A stretch of 64,000 nt of DNA from Haemonchus contortus (GCA_000469685.2 LS997562.1:19559920-19623919), one strand, 5' to 3'; counted from the first letter of the stretch, positions 18,452 through 32,313 are shown. A program made the numbers and translations. Notes: generated by a model not told the origin, from the sequence alone.

Positions 18452-21406
18452 CCGTCTCTCTCTTAGGATAGCACTGACGATGAACATTCCTCAATTATGC
18501 CATTTCTTGTATTCAGTAGTGCACGATAGCTCCTTCGACTTTGCGCCACACAACCGATTCTTATCGGTTCGCAAAGGTTCAGCCGTTCTTCCTTGGTTCT
18601 CAACACAAGCAAAGTGAAACGTATCAATTGGTGTTTTTTTTTTTCATGATATGAATAAGATGCGCCTTAAGGTTTAACGAGAGCCGGATTCGTTTAAATG
18701 AAAGTCAGTATGGTGTCCATTAACCTATCCTACACCATGATAAAAGGCAACGTAATCAGGCAATAAGCACAGCTATGACCATCTTGTCGGGATCTTTTTA
18801 TTAGTTCATTCCTGTAGCTTACCACTGGGCGTTTGACTTTCTCTCTAGACCTTCGAATATGTTTCACCTTTTCAATAGGACAAGTGCATTTATCATCCTA
18901 CAGCCCCATCGACTCGATCAGGAGTTAAAGGACCAAAATAATTTAATTGTACCTTCACGTTTTTAATCATTATTTATTTTGCAAATGATGTACTACTTAA
19001 ACATAGTGTACCCAATTTGATTGATTTTCCCGGAACTCGAGTGCTTAACTAATTAGCACATCCACTGAATAGTAAAGTCAAAGGAAATCGTCAGTGCTAA
19101 ACGAACTTCCGATTTGCGCCTCTATTCCCAGCTCGATGCTCTCCCAGGCAGACCGAGCCTTCCACATTTTAACGGGGGTCTGTTGATTGGTACCAAACAA
19201 GTGGATGGGGGTAAAATCACTGACTTGTACTTAGGCTGGCCCCTATAGGTCATTGTATAGACCATATCTGTATTCGAAACACCGTTACTATTGTGAATGA
19301 GTGTCAAATGTGAAAGCGTACCCCAAAAACTTGGTCTTAATGCGGAAGACTTGATACTCATTTCGTGTGGACCTGAAGGCAGTAGTGGATTACTGATCTT
19401 CACTAGATTATGAAGGACTGTTGGTAGGATTTCTAGAATGAGATGGAAAAAGGGCATTCGACTTCGATCCAAGAAGTCCGAATCTGTGGAGCCACAGAAC
19501 CACGAACTGCACTTCACCTATTCAACACAAGGTTTCTCTGGGCACCCGCCTACAATTTTTTGAAATTTGTCTCATGTCGACAAGCTTCAGCCCGATGATC
19601 AGGTTCTAGTTCGGAATCACTTACGGAATCCATCTAGGGTCTTACCATCAGTCCATATGTACTATGAATGTAAAGGACCTGAAAAATCTATGATAATATT
19701 CTTAGATCAAGCGAATTCCTGGAAATTCAGTCAAAAGTCCAGTCTCTTAATAGGTCCATTCAATTTTTTCCCGTCCCCTAGAGGTTATTCCAGTTGTGAG
19801 GTGGAAGATTTCGCTCGCTACTAGCCGATACAGATCATTAGTTGGAAGCTGATATCACCGTTTTCCACTTCTTATCTGATTCAGCCCACATTAATCAGCG
19901 TTAGGGTCGACATCGTGTTCAATTAATTACCGGAATGTTCATTTTAAAGTGGCGGTCGTAGCACACATCCGACTGAGCCAGTGGGGATGGTTGAGAATGT
20001 TCTTGGATTTTGTTCAATTTTTCAGCCCCAAATTGACCAGGGGAAATTTCCAAAGTAATATTTATGCCATCAGACGCGCTCTAGTAGAGTCGGATCTATT
20101 TTTTGACAAGACACCTGATTTATCAATGCTTTATCGAGATATTCGGAGGTCTGGCTCCAGTGTGGTGTAGGAAAGATTGTCAAGTACAACGGTTACACAG
20201 CGTCTGGCCGGCAAGTTACAGCACAGCAAAGCTTTGGGTGGTGGGATGGATTTGTACTAGGATTTTGTCTCAATAAATTCAAGTTTCTCTCCGAGAAGCC
20301 TTACATTTCTATGAAGTCACTGTTCGGGCGGGACAAAATACCCCAGGCACTTTATGTGCAAGATATGCAGCTGGGAAAGTCAGGAAGCTGACACTGTCGT
20401 TATTTCCAGAACTTACAACTTCAACACACGGAATCCCCGACGCAACGGGTGGAATCTCTGCTTGTAGCTGGCAAGACTCCATCGATCAGACCCCGTTTGG
20501 GCTGAACAAACTCATCACCTATGGGGATTGATCAGCTGATATCATGCTCATTGTGGTATCAAGCACATTAACCTGAGGGCTTCGTGAGGTCCTCAACTTC
20601 TTACTTCAGACTTTACCATGAATTCGGAAGGAAAATACGTGAGATAGCTGCAACATTCTCAAAAAATGATCACTTTCATGGCCTCAGCTGCTACGGTACG
20701 TCCTCCCTAAAAATGCCCATACAAAGCTCCTGGTGGGTACGTACTCACTTTATCAGCGACCCCTCGAACTAGGGCCATTGCCGACCGATATCTAGGGCCG
20801 CAATCGGAACAAATACTGGCTTGCCAGATTTCTTGCCATCAGACTTTCCTCCAGTTCCCATTGAAAAACAAAAGGATCTTTTTTCAACGCACGGCAACAC
20901 CATGCGTGACGGCCCAGCACATTGTAGAGCGGCGGCAGGAGGGGATTTTCCGCATAAACACAATATGTAGTAGTGGAAATAGGGTTCAGTGTGATAGCGT
21001 CGCTTTAAAACAATAGCGCAGGATATCCTGATCTTGGCGGCGGTCGCCTCCCACGCGCCAGCTCTCTTTTCACATCCACAAAATTGTGGGAAGCTAATCC
21101 TATAAGTTTGCAAATAGATGGGCAATAAATCGGCACAAAATTATGGTGACTTAATGGAATAATTGAATAAACTACTTACTCGGCCTGCTCAGTGTCTGTT
21201 TGTCTGTCACCTAAAAATTGTTACGCTTAGTGACAGGCCTGTTGGGTGAAGACAACGCTCCAAAGGCTATGGAGGCGATATGGCCAACTCGTCTATGAGC
21301 TACAAGTGCGAAGCAGTCATGTGATTTAACGTTTTGTTAACTGCTTTAAATCGCCGCAGTATGCGATTAAAAATCCCACAAGGACAGCTACTTGGAGGTA
21401 AAACTT
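18452..21406. other. Intergenic, partly repeat-derived
   Basis: Apart from SINE copy 3, frames at 19567-19824, 19949-20170 and (on -) 20769-21125 look like degraded repeat protein or chance; no conserved domain was recognised. Confidence 0.4.
19125..19335 (+). repeat. tRNA-derived SINE-like repeat, copy 3 (+)
   Basis: The shared blocks GATTGGTACCAAACAAGTGG, CACTGACTTGTACTTAGGCT and GGTCATTGTATAGACCATAT occur in the order of the other copies. The left, tRNA-like end is degraded. The - strand frame at 19122-19517 overlaps the repeat. Confidence 0.5.
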
Positions 21407-21492
21407 CCGCCGCGGGCGGGACTCGAACCTGTACTTGTGCCTTCCGGTACGGTGCTACTTTTTTCTTTACGCTACCGAGATCCTAGCAGCTC
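21407..21492 (-). repeat. tRNA-like pol III relic (-)
   Basis: On the - strand the order is ATCTCGGTAGCG (A-box-like) then, about 40 bases on, GGTTCGAGTCCCGCC (B box). Stems of a full cloverleaf could not be paired convincingly, so this is called a tRNA-derived relic or SINE head and not a functional tRNA. It lies directly left of MITE copy 3. Confidence 0.45.
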
Positions 21493-21525
21493 AAGGCTTC
21501 TTAATGGTCTATATAGAGGTGTGGT

Positions 21526-21763
21526 GCGTTAGGAACGAAATGGTCGCATCGCGGTGAGAGGGGTCGCGCGCGAAGGAATGTAGCAGGATGCAGCAGTAGG
21601 TAAGAAACACAAGAACAAAAGTACTCATAGTGGAATTATGCATAAAATAATGATTGCATATCGATTGAGCTGTATGAAGAACGCTAGAGCTGTAATAACC
21701 GCAAATGAGTGGTCCGCGACAGCCGCGTGCGGCAAATCGATTACCCAAAATCGTTCCTAACGC
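21526..21763 (+). mobile_element. MITE-like element, copy 3
   Basis: The element has perfect terminal inverted repeats of 12-13 bases: GCGTTAGGAACGA at the left and TCGTTCCTAACGC at the right. It differs from copy 2 at two positions of the repeat, with matching changes at both ends. The interior is shared with the other two copies. About 238 bases long, non-coding, and lying directly beside a tRNA-like relic at 21407-21492. Confidence 0.75.
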
Positions 21764-23263
21764 CCGTCTCCCCTTATATAGTGTTGTGATTATATTAAAG
21801 CCTTTCACCTGTAGCTACATATTCAAGAAACCAGCTTACAACCCTCGCAGACTTCCTCTGTTTGGTCAGCTTGTGGTAGGAGGCAGAGGAGATGCTGTGA
21901 CGTAGAGTCCAGCTAACAGAAACCCCATTCTCATTCGAGAAGGGTCTATATTAGGCACCACCATCGGTATTCTCGAGTAAGAATTTCAAGAGGGAGTTAG
22001 GGCTTTGCTGGTAATAAATATTTTCAGTTATGTTAGTTGAACTGGAGCGCATTATCTATTAAAGAATGGCCAAATTTGTGGCTGAAATACCATTTTAAAG
22101 ACCCATTTCACAGTGGAGAAAACCGAACGATTCTCTTGCTGCCTCTTTCATAAAGTTTTCTTCTCCTACCATTGAGCCATCTACAGAGGTTACAAGGCCT
22201 GAGTGAAACCTCCCCATTAAATTGCTCCAAAACCATGCCTCATCATGGAATGTGTTCCGAAAAACCATAATTTCCTCTGAAGATGACCTTGAGCGAAAAT
22301 GAAGACAATGAATGAAAGGAGGATTTTTTATTATTCTAATGACTTCCGAATAAAAGAATACAATTTAATGGAATACCTGCACAGAGCAGAATTCCGAAAC
22401 AGCGTGATTTATGAGTTTTCCACTCCCTTAAAGATTTCCTTTCAGGTTCTTGAGAATCGGCAATAGAACTCAATTGTACCGAACTACCTCTTAAAAGTTA
22501 CCAGTTCGAGAAATGAAATTCCATCTTTTTCAAAGATTTCTTTTACTCTCCTGAGAGGAAGCTCATTTAGAAACTTTGGTGAGGCCTTAAAACAAGTCTT
22601 TTAGAATTGTTCAAACGGGAAGGAGAAGCCACCTGCTAATCGGTCCAGTTCTGGTATGCGCCATATATTCGGCAGCAGAATGGCTGGATTCGAGTTCGTA
22701 AGAATCACGTTTCAACTGTGGGGTGGACAATTCGGTCAAATAAACAAGTAGTTGTGTAGCCGGATAGGTTATAGGTATATGGGTGGGTTCTGCCCTTTCA
22801 TGGACCCCATGGAAGTATCTTAGAAATCTCAAGAGAAAAGTGGCCTACTGCAAGTTTTCCAGGAAAACCTCCGGTCCCACAGGGCCACTTACAGGCGTTA
22901 TGAAGGAAAATCGCTCCACCAGAAAACAATAACGAAAAGGGAACAATCTCAGCTATCTGACCCCCTCTTGACGTTACAGGGATGAGTTGAATGCAGAAAT
23001 CGTTCCCAATCCCATCATGCACCCGCATTTTCTTGGTGGTCAGGTTGGAGCTAGAATTCTTCCCGATGTCCGGCTCTAGCCACCCTTCTATGGCTGAACT
23101 TACGACTAACAAAATCATCTTTGACGGGCAGGCTGAGCACCGGTCGGGCCTGTTCATTCTCAAGAGAAACAAGCGTCCATAGTGCGCAGCTTCGAAACGT
23201 TTGAGTGGCTGCGTCAGAAATTAAGTCCCAACCCCCAACCGAGGCCGTGCGCTTCCACCACTT
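21764..23263. other. No gene recognised
   Basis: The frame 22991-23182 (+) includes MAELTTNKIIFDGQAEHRSG and ends just before the GT block; the - strand frame 22798-23172 overlaps it. Neither has family support. Confidence 0.4.
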
Positions 23264-23632
23264 TGTGTGTGCATATGTGTGTGAATGTATGGGCGTGTGT
23301 GTATCTGCATGTGTGTCTGTGTGTGCGTGTGGCACGAGCGATGGTGACTGGATCAGCTGTTCGACGACGCGGACAACATCGCAGACGTCGAGAGCACAAC
23401 CAGGGAGGCGGTCAGGGACGCCGAGTACCACATTGATCCAAGTAGTGTGTTGTAGTGTTGTATGTGTGTATGCGTGGTGCGTGTGCGTGTTATGCATGAC
23501 CGGGAACGTGTTGGGAATTAGAAATGTAGGGGAGGCTTGGGGAGATGTGGGCGGTCGCCGTCGTGTATGTATGTGTGTGTAGGTGAGTGTGTGTGTGTGT
23601 GTGTACGTACGGGTGTGTATGTGTGTGCAGCG
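23264..23632 (+). repeat. GT-rich microsatellite block
   Basis: Interrupted (GT)n runs fill 23264-23331, about 23441-23490 and 23560-23632. They make long spurious frames on both strands (Cys/Val-rich on +, Thr/His-rich on -). The GC-rich segment at 23348-23441 between the runs is different and reads as possible exon. Confidence 0.85.
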
Positions 23633-25003
23633 GTGCGAGACTCGTTTCGCGTCAGCTCGGACTGGGCCGCGCCACACACCGCCATCACCAGCCCAGCCCA
23701 GCCCCGTCCACGTCGTTCGCGCTCCGTCACCAGTCCCCCACCACCACCCCACAGCCCGTGCAGTTTTTCACATATCCACATGCTCGTTTTGGATTGGTTT
23801 TCTGTCGCGCTCTAGTGTACGCACCAGTTCTGATTCGTTCCAGCTTCTTCGCATTGTCCTGAGTTGAATCGGTTCCATAGTGGGGTGGGTTGTTTGACGC
23901 GCAACATTGCGCACGCACTCAACCCCCCAACAGAATATCGGTCATCTTCGTTGTCGTCCTGGTGCTTGATCTGTAGTAGCGGGGGCCTGCATTTGTGATG
24001 GACGGCTCAGTTCCGAGCCGGTCGTCATCGTCGTCGTCGTGATGTGGGCCTGTTTCAGCGATGACGACCAAGCGACCAGTTCGTTGACGACGCTCCGTAT
24101 TCTGCTGCTGATAGGGGGACACAAGCGAACTCGTCCGACAGGCACGAGCATTCTCATTCCACCAACCCTGGACGGGCCAAGCGACCAATTTCTTACCAAA
24201 GAATAGGGAGGGGGAATCTGTTGAGACTGGTGCGATTGTGAATGCGATTTTAAGGGCGACATATGGTGCGACAGATGAAGGGGCGATGACTTGGACTATA
24301 TGTATGTGTATCGAGTTTGGTGGAGCGCACGATTTTTGGGGGGGACTTGCCGACGAGCAGTTCTCAACCGAATACGATCCCAACACCCCGCAACTGCGCG
24401 ACGTGATCGCTTCAGATATTCTTCAGCACATCACTCCAGTTCCCATCGTAAGCCCTAGGATTGCACATTGGATGTTGTTAATTTTTACAACGTTACGTAT
24501 GGCCAAGTTATACCGTTCCAAGATTTGTTTACAACTACCTGTTTAGCCCTTAGCATTTGTTTGTTTTACAATGAATGATTTATGCTTTTCACAATCAGAT
24601 GCCTGCTTAGCTGAAGAGCCTAACGGGATTGCTGGTCGTATCGTATGCCTTTTCTTTAATAGCCATTCTACCGTGTGTAGCATATGCTTGACTCCCTACT
24701 GTGAAGATTAACTTACTTAGCGATTACGTCATCGAAAGGGGGTGTCAGATTCATCCCTTACAGTGATGGGGATTTGTTTGGATCATAGTTTCTCTTCGAA
24801 ATTTATAATCTTCGGGCAGCTGATAAACAGAGGATCAGTGGAGGGATTGTAATGTACAGCAGCATTTATCGCAGTAACCGTCTGTGCTCCCACTCTAGGA
24901 AATCTTCTTGGGACGATTACACTGGGTCGCTAAATGGCGAGGGATCGGAGACGGTGGTTAACACATTCTTTAAACTAATTGGTTTTTTCCCAAAATTTCT
25001 TGA
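23348..25003 (+). CDS. Exon-like segments of an unidentified gene (+)
   Basis: Four stretches look coding though no family is recognised. (a) 23348-23441: acidic, LFDDADNIADVESTTRE, ending before GTAGTG. (b) 24059-24206: after TGTTTCAG, SDDDQATSSLTTLRILLLIG, closed by TAG. (c) 24238-24447: ends TPQLRDVIASDILQHITPVP(I) before a good GTAAGC donor. (d) 24789-about 24950: DKQRISGGIVMYSSIYRSN, then KSSWDDYTGSLNGEG. Segment c is the most convincing because protein-like sequence stops exactly at a donor. Phases between segments could not all be reconciled, so the model is incomplete and the outer limits are only those of the segments. An antisense frame at 23919-24386 competes with b and c. Confidence 0.3.
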
Positions 25004-28000
25004 TGTCAAAATTCTTTCATTTTCTATACTTCTAACAAATTTTCTTCTCGTCCTTATTTATGCTCGGTCCTTTACTTCCGTTTTTCATTTTCTCCAGTTT
25101 GTACGCTGTTTAAATGGTCTGGTTCCGGACCACCGTTCTATTGGACCGTTTGATTTTGTTCTGTTGCTTATTAGTCGTTATCAAACAAGCCTTATGCATT
25201 TTGTACATATTTTTTATGTTTTCTTGTAAAAATTGGCTGCTTATCCTACTGACTGTCGTAAATTTTTGTTTGTGCCTCATGCATGGCTCCTCCCTGAATG
25301 GTCACAGCCAGGTTCAGGCGTGGTATTGTTTCAGATCTCTGAGTATGCTCACATATCAACAAGGTTCATCACAAATCTCTCTCTCTTTCTGCTAATACCT
25401 TTCCATTCTCATCTTTACACCATATACCCCCGAGTTTCCGATATTTAATGTGAGTTGATACTGAGAAGTAGGCCGATGAATCCTCTTCATACGTCACTCG
25501 GAATGAACCTAGGATTGCACTGTGGTTCGAATCTGATCGCTTTTGAAGTAGCGCTTCGTATTGGTAGTGTCCGTCTCAGTAACCGATGAAATTTCCCTCG
25601 ATATCGCCAATTGCAAAAGTTATGACCTTCCAGAATCATACTGGAAACGACGTCAGGTGATTCTTCACGTCCCCAATCGTTAATCATTACTTAAGTGAGG
25701 GAATTCTCGGGACAGTAACTTTTTTGTCTGGGAGTTTGTGAGGGAAGATAATTCACCGTCAAGGGGTAAGCCACACCCAAAAGATGAAGACTGCCTATTA
25801 TCTACACAAAATTGCTCACCTCCATCTACCGTAGCCCCTATTGGGGGGCGCCGTATTGCTTATCTAGAGCGGGCGTTATCATCAATCGACGTCGCGAGGC
25901 CCTATCGTATGGAGTGGTGGTGGTAGGGCTGGCGATTCCGTCAGGGAATGGGAGGGTTCTCCATCCGCGCACGATATCAGCAATTCGCATCTGGTTGAGT
26001 GTGGTGTGTGAGTACAGCAGCGCTGATGCTGTAACAGCAGAGCCGAGCATCTTTTCGAGGTCGTCGTCGTTTGTCCCGATTGTATAACTACAGAGAACTA
26101 TGGACTTAAGGTGATGGGAGCTGTCCTAGTGTTACATCGCTATAAATCATCCCAAATTACAGCACCGTAATATTTGCCTCCCCTATTTCCACATAGGGAA
26201 TATTCGTTTGTTGTTAATTCCCCTACTGTATTGCGGTGGATCTATTCACCAATCTTCCTAGCCCAGCACGCAGCATTCCATCGTTAATTTTGGCCTGCAT
26301 CAGATAGCACGGGACGCTCGCTTATCGTCCTTCCCCCACCGTCCGCGCCACATCGCGAGCGAGCGGACAACGACCGGCTGCTGGAAGGAATGCTTACGAG
26401 GGGTGGGGGCGAGTGGTTTGTGGCTAGAAGTGAAGGGTTCTTGAAGAGAACACAGGGGATGACAAGAAGTATTCTCGAATACGTAATTCCCCATCCCCAT
26501 AAGAATTAACTCCAACACAGCTCCCAGATCAATTTCGCCGTTTCTCATAGCTTTACTGACTAGAGGATGTGTCTGGCAGCGTCCCTGAACGGCTGAAATG
26601 GGCTTCAAATCCAATTCACGCGCCGCCACTCCATGTGGCTAAAAGGGTTTTAGCGGGGAGGGACGCTAGGCTTCCTATTCGATCCATTCTGAAGACCTTT
26701 TGCCCTGACCCGAGCCTCTCACGCCGCTACTCGTAGCAAATATCCGATTTCGCTAAGCCGCTCCTCATACATTTACCTACCGTCCTCTCGGCCGTCAGTC
26801 TGTCCGTCTCATCATAGTCGATCGTGTTTGACTTCGACGGTACGGTGGTCGACAGTAGTTGCAGACTCTGTAAGATGACAAAAGCTCACCTACGCCTGGT
26901 AGCTGCTGGGGAGGATAAACTGGGAACGACATTGGAGACAGGAGTCTCGAATGGAGAAGAGAAGCATCCAGGTGATGCAAATTGGTGTTGAGAAAGAGCT
27001 AATTGGGACCTATTTCGCCAAATCGCCCTGCTGTGTCCTAGGCACTCCTATTTACATTAATTGCCTCTGTCGGCAGTCTGTCAGACATTACACAGAAAAG
27101 ATGAGTCGATAACAGAGAAATAGAAAGCTGGGCAACCCTGTTCATCCCAGCATTTCTCATAGGACCCCCGCGTCGCTTGCCTCCCTAGTTATGACCTTGC
27201 CCATATTCACTTTGAAGCCTCCCTAGAATCGCTTCAAAGGTGATCCATACCTTCTGAAGCCCACTTTTGCTACACAGCCCTCGCTTTCATGAAGGGGAAG
27301 GGGAGAGGGTTTATCTTTCCTCTTTTTCTCTACGTAGTCTGGAAGACCTATCTTGACTTCCAGTACTATAAACTCTTACTGGTATACGCACAAGTACGAA
27401 GTAGACGATCATGCATGCTGGCTTGCGGAATGATTAGATTACAGTTGAACCCAGCGATGACTTCGGAAAAGGGGGCTGTTCCCTGATGACCCATTAACGC
27501 TTACCGTAACGAGCATCTTTGGATACCCTGTATCCAAGTCAATGAACCAATATAATGAACCATTTAGCTCCAGAGCTGGGAAAGATGTAACGAACAGGAC
27601 CCACGCCCATCATCCCTCCATTCAGCACGCCTTCCTGCCCACGCCTGTCTGGGGAGCTTGGTCGGGACGATGTTAGCAAACAGCTAGCATTTTCCAGTTT
27701 TTATACGAAGGGATCAATGTTCGAAGCATGCGATGCACACAGGCTGGATCGTCTACGGTCCAACAAGGGGAATGCTGCTACGGGCATTATGGGAAAGAAG
27801 GTCGGATGGGTTGGGGATGTCGTGCGATTTTGTAATGACCACTGCCTCACAGCGGGTAACCACGCAAAATCCCTCGGGATAGCATGCGCACACCAGAATG
27901 ACCGCTAGTACGAGAATGAGACGCCTCCATGAGAGCTTTGAAAGGGTGATTTGTGTTGGATAGGCGAGTAGGGGTGTCTGACCTACAATGGCTTGGTGCG

Positions 28001-31000
28001 GGCGGGGCAAAGGGCGATGTCCCTGGCGTTCTATCAAGGGAACCAATGGACAGTGGAGATGGTTAAGGTGATCCGTTGGTTGTTTTCTGAACTTCTCCAA
28101 TAGGCCGTGTTCATTAAACTACTTTTTCTTCTTCCGGGCTAGTTGTTAGCCAGTCTGCCGACTTTTAAAAGCATTGACGTAGCAGACTGGATCTGGATCC
28201 AACCCAAGCATGTCCAGACTTCCAGTGCTGGTCATTCTTCACCCTTGTTGCACCCATTTTTCGTCATGGCTTACCTTCTTATACGTTCTTACCATATTTG
28301 CATAGACTTTCAATCAATATTGCATACTTATCAATGGGAAATTCTCTCCGTTCGAAACCATCGACACTTGGATTCAGAAATTCATTTCGCATTTATAAAT
28401 AGTTGGATATTCTTTCATGTGTCCCATAGAACAGTGGGTGGGTGAGAAGTCTCAGAGGAGAATTCAAAATCTCACGAGGGAACACTACGGTACGCCCCGG
28501 TTTTTCTAGGACGATTCTGTCTGTAGATATAGTAGATTCTGTTATCTTCACGCGACACATTCGGTTCTGTTCAGCGCTTCTTCCATCGATCGTTCGATAA
28601 AACGTAAAAGTGTCATTGGAAGTGTAAATATGCTCGCCCTCCTCCCCCTTCCCCAACCAACCCTCTCCCATGCTGCTGAATTCCCTCCAACAGTGGAACT
28701 ACTGCTTTCGCCTCCTACTTACCTGCCTCGGCAGAGGGTAGAACTGTCAGAAGCAGCTTGGCTCCACGGTGATGATACTGAGTTGATTATATGGTGTATT
28801 CGTGCCATTGTGGGCCCCTGTTGTAGACAGTCACCTGATCATCTGCCTTTTAATAAACATTTACATCACAACTGGGTGAGTCAACCAAAACAAAGCACCA
28901 TGGCGTAATCTGTAGCTGAAATTCCGGCAAGCTCTTGTAGGACCAACTAACTGGGTGAATTGGACTTGGCTGATGTTGCTGTGCAGGTATCGGAATGGTT
29001 TTGGGCTCTCTTAGATGGTAGGTAACTATTTTACCCCATTGGTACGTGACCATGCCCACCACCATTCCACGAAGGAGGACAGTCTTGGATGGTGTGCGGT
29101 CGCCTTGTTCGGGTTCTCTCCAGGGTTTTTTAGTCTTCTCTCTTTAATTCGCTCTTCTTTAATGGTTCCACCTCTTAATGTCTCCCGTGAAAAATGAACC
29201 CATTGTATGAATCCTTCGTTATTGCATTAGTTCGATAGAGATCGATTGCGAATTCATTTTTCCCATTTTGAAAATCGGGTTCTGACAGGACTCCCGCAAC
29301 GAATGGCTTGGAAATTCAAGGGTATCAGTCTTCACAGGAGATCGATCTCGCATTCGTTGCACTAACTTCCCAACCACACTCACAAACGCACGTTCAAAGA
29401 AATTTTCGTGCCATTGGGTGCTCTTAGAATGTGGGATTACGGATTGGATTGTGCTTTCTCTGTGTAGCGCATGTTACACCATCGTGGTGGGTTTAACTGG
29501 CTGAGAGTGGCTTAGCTTCACAGAGTCGAGAGGCCTGGCATTGTTTTACTGCAGCTCCACCGGCAGCATCACAGCCGCTGAACTTATCTCTGAATATCTT
29601 CAATTATTACTATCTAATTGTTGGTGTTCCTTCGTGGAATTCCGTGATTCTATGTGAGAGCGTCATCAGCTTTTCCTGTCGTTTCATTCGTGGCTCGTTT
29701 CTTTTTTCTCACCGGTGTTCTTCCGTTTGTTGTCGAACAATTAACATTTGATTGATTTCTTTGTGTTGATGTTCTTTTTTGTTTCTGACCGACTAGTTCT
29801 TTGAGAACTATTCATCAATACTTTGAAATTCTCTCGAGCGATTATCTAAAAAAGCGATTATTTCCCCAACTCTTGAGTCCTGTATTAGATGAATTCCTGG
29901 GGAAAAAAATGGTTTTGCAGCAATACTGGGTAGCCTTTGTCTGCTATTTCAGAGGAATTTTGCCGACCAGTAGGGGGACCAGCAGGGGGCCTGATGTGTT
30001 TTGGGTGGATAGTCCGATTTCTCGTAACAACGAGAGCCAACGGTGAGAAGCAACAAATCAGTAGACCAGGCATGTGAATCGACCTGAAGGAGAAGGGTTG
30101 GGAAAGGGACTGATGAGCCGCTATCTGAAACTGGATCCAACCTACTGCATAGCGACGCCTATTTGAGAAATTACCAAAAAACACGTAGGGTGGGGTTAGA
30201 CACGGTCACGGTCACGGTCATACGAGAGTACGATCAGCAATTTAATTTTGGACTAGTTGAACTTGAAATTGTCCTTTTTTCAATTCCTTTAGAATTCACG
30301 AATCGAAACTTTGAACACAATAGGCACTGGGTCTCCAGAGTTACTACAAAGCCACCCCGGTGTGCCAAAACATTCGTTTAGCCCAGGAGTCAAAGGCTGG
30401 TAAATAATATTTTTTTCCGGGAACCCACCACGTGACTTCCCATTGATCACAATCCCGGAACAATCCGATTATGTATTCAGCTTTATGACCCCCAGTATCC
30501 CGAGTATCGATTTCGAACTCTGAACCGTACAAGTCGAATGTGGTTTTCTCACCGAGAAGGGTTGGGAGCTAGGTTGCCATGGGCAGAAAACTGTCCCAAG
30601 GTTGTGTGTTTGAGCAGCGGCTCCGTTCCTCTGAGATACTGTTATCATCCATATTTACAAAGGGGCATGTAAGCAAAAATTATTTACAACCTTCCATATT
30701 ACGATCACATCTATATGTATGGTATCGTTCAGCTTCGGAGGCCATTTGGAATGAGACGGCCTCTGCAGACGGCAGGAATTTTTTTTCAAGAAAGAGCGCC
30801 ATGATGCGATCGAAAGACGGCCCAGAAAAGGGCGCAAAAAAGCTCAAAGTTCGTCTGGAATGCCTATTTATGGGCGGGTCAAACAGCCTTGCAGAGGCAA
30901 CACCTTAAGTAGAGACCATGTTGTGTACATGGGATCCTGCTCCAACCATCTCTCAGAGCGCTGAAAATGATGGGCTGTGATGTCGGCTAAGGGCTTCCTG

Positions 31001-32313
31001 AGCGTTTTCCCTACTTCCTCATCACATCGGCGTGCTGCTCATCATTAATGTTTTCATTCCGTAACTGTTTAATCATACATCGTGTCATCGCTACCTACGC
31101 ATTTGAGCAGGGCGTTGTCGTTGTCCTTTTTGGTGCATTTGATTTTTCCCCAGCAGAAAATTGGGAAGCTTGGTTGACCTGGGCAGGAATCTGTTCAGTG
31201 AGCTATTCTACCTGAGAGCATGTCCCATTCCCCTCCTAGCGTTGACCTAACGCAGGATTGCTCAGCCTTTTTGGGCCATTTACGTAGGGCACAATGTAGA
31301 TCAGCTGAATAAGGCGGCAAGTTCTGAATCACATAGGCCATGGAACCGCCACGATTCTCGCTGTAGGTTCGGAACTTGCGTGATTAATCGTTTTGCAATC
31401 AAATCTGATACTCTGGCCATATCTTCGCACCATCAGATTTATCTAAGGGCGGCCATAATCCGCTCATACTGGCAATCGTTGAGAAACTTTTCTTAAGGTC
31501 ACCGAGATTGCGCTAACGGCCAGACCCGGCTGATCCCTTTGATGTTACGTCAGCTCGAATCTTTATTAGAGTAGCCGAATCTCGCCTATGGGTGCTATGT
31601 AGGTAATTTTCTACCATCTCGATAATAGATTCAATGGATGGTCGATGGGGAAGGTGTTCGGTTCGAACATAGACCTCGTACTCGTATTCGTAGAAGCGAG
31701 GGGGTCCTTTGTTGACTGAAAACCAAAAAATGAGATCCATAAAATCATGGAAATCTCCTGAATGGGACTTCTACGATTTTTCATGGGATACGACATCGAA
31801 TGTCATGGCGCCATCGACGTCAATGGCATTTGAAGACGGTTATTCTTGTGGGGTTTCTTGAGAAATTTCAATTTTACAGCGGTAGAACCCGCATTTTATA
31901 TTGACTCATCGCTTCCATCCGTGATGTTCATCTTTGGATTTTTTCTTTGCTATGGAGGACGTTTTGTAGGAGAACTCTAGCAAGGTTACTCCATTACTTC
32001 ACCTTTTACTTTATGTCCAGCTTATTATGCATTGAGCCTTTTTCCCCTCTGGCTCGAAAGTAGAAGCTCTTGGAATGTTTCTTTTTAAAAAATTTGTAGT
32101 TTTTAAAATGAGAAAACATTTCACTATTGGGCCTTATTCGGACGAGAAGAAGTTGTCCGAAGATCATGACGTTGATCATTGGCATACGCCAGCCCCCTGA
32201 ATTTCTCTTCGAAATTGTAGTTGTGATGGTTTGGCTCAGCCAGCGCTAGTTTGGCTTTATAACTAAGGGAAAATTCGAAAATAAACAATGAGGGATGAGG
32301 TCTTTTAGCACTA
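25004..32313. other. Long gene-poor region
   Basis: Frames of 60-115 codons occur throughout, several in moderately GC-rich patches (25.8-26.1, 26.3-26.6, 27.7-28.1 kb) that probably derive from old repeats. A (CGGTCA)3 run lies at 30202-30220 and a GGGGGACCAGCAGGGGG motif near 29972. No exon chain could be built on either strand. Confidence 0.4.

Noticed and set aside
21407..21492. A functional tRNA gene on the - strand
   Set aside because: A and B boxes are visible but acceptor, D and anticodon stems do not pair properly.
23051..23752. A 233-codon - strand frame rich in Thr and His across the GT block
   Set aside because: It is the translation of the (CA)n complement of the microsatellite plus antisense of exon-like DNA; length comes from the repeat lacking stops.
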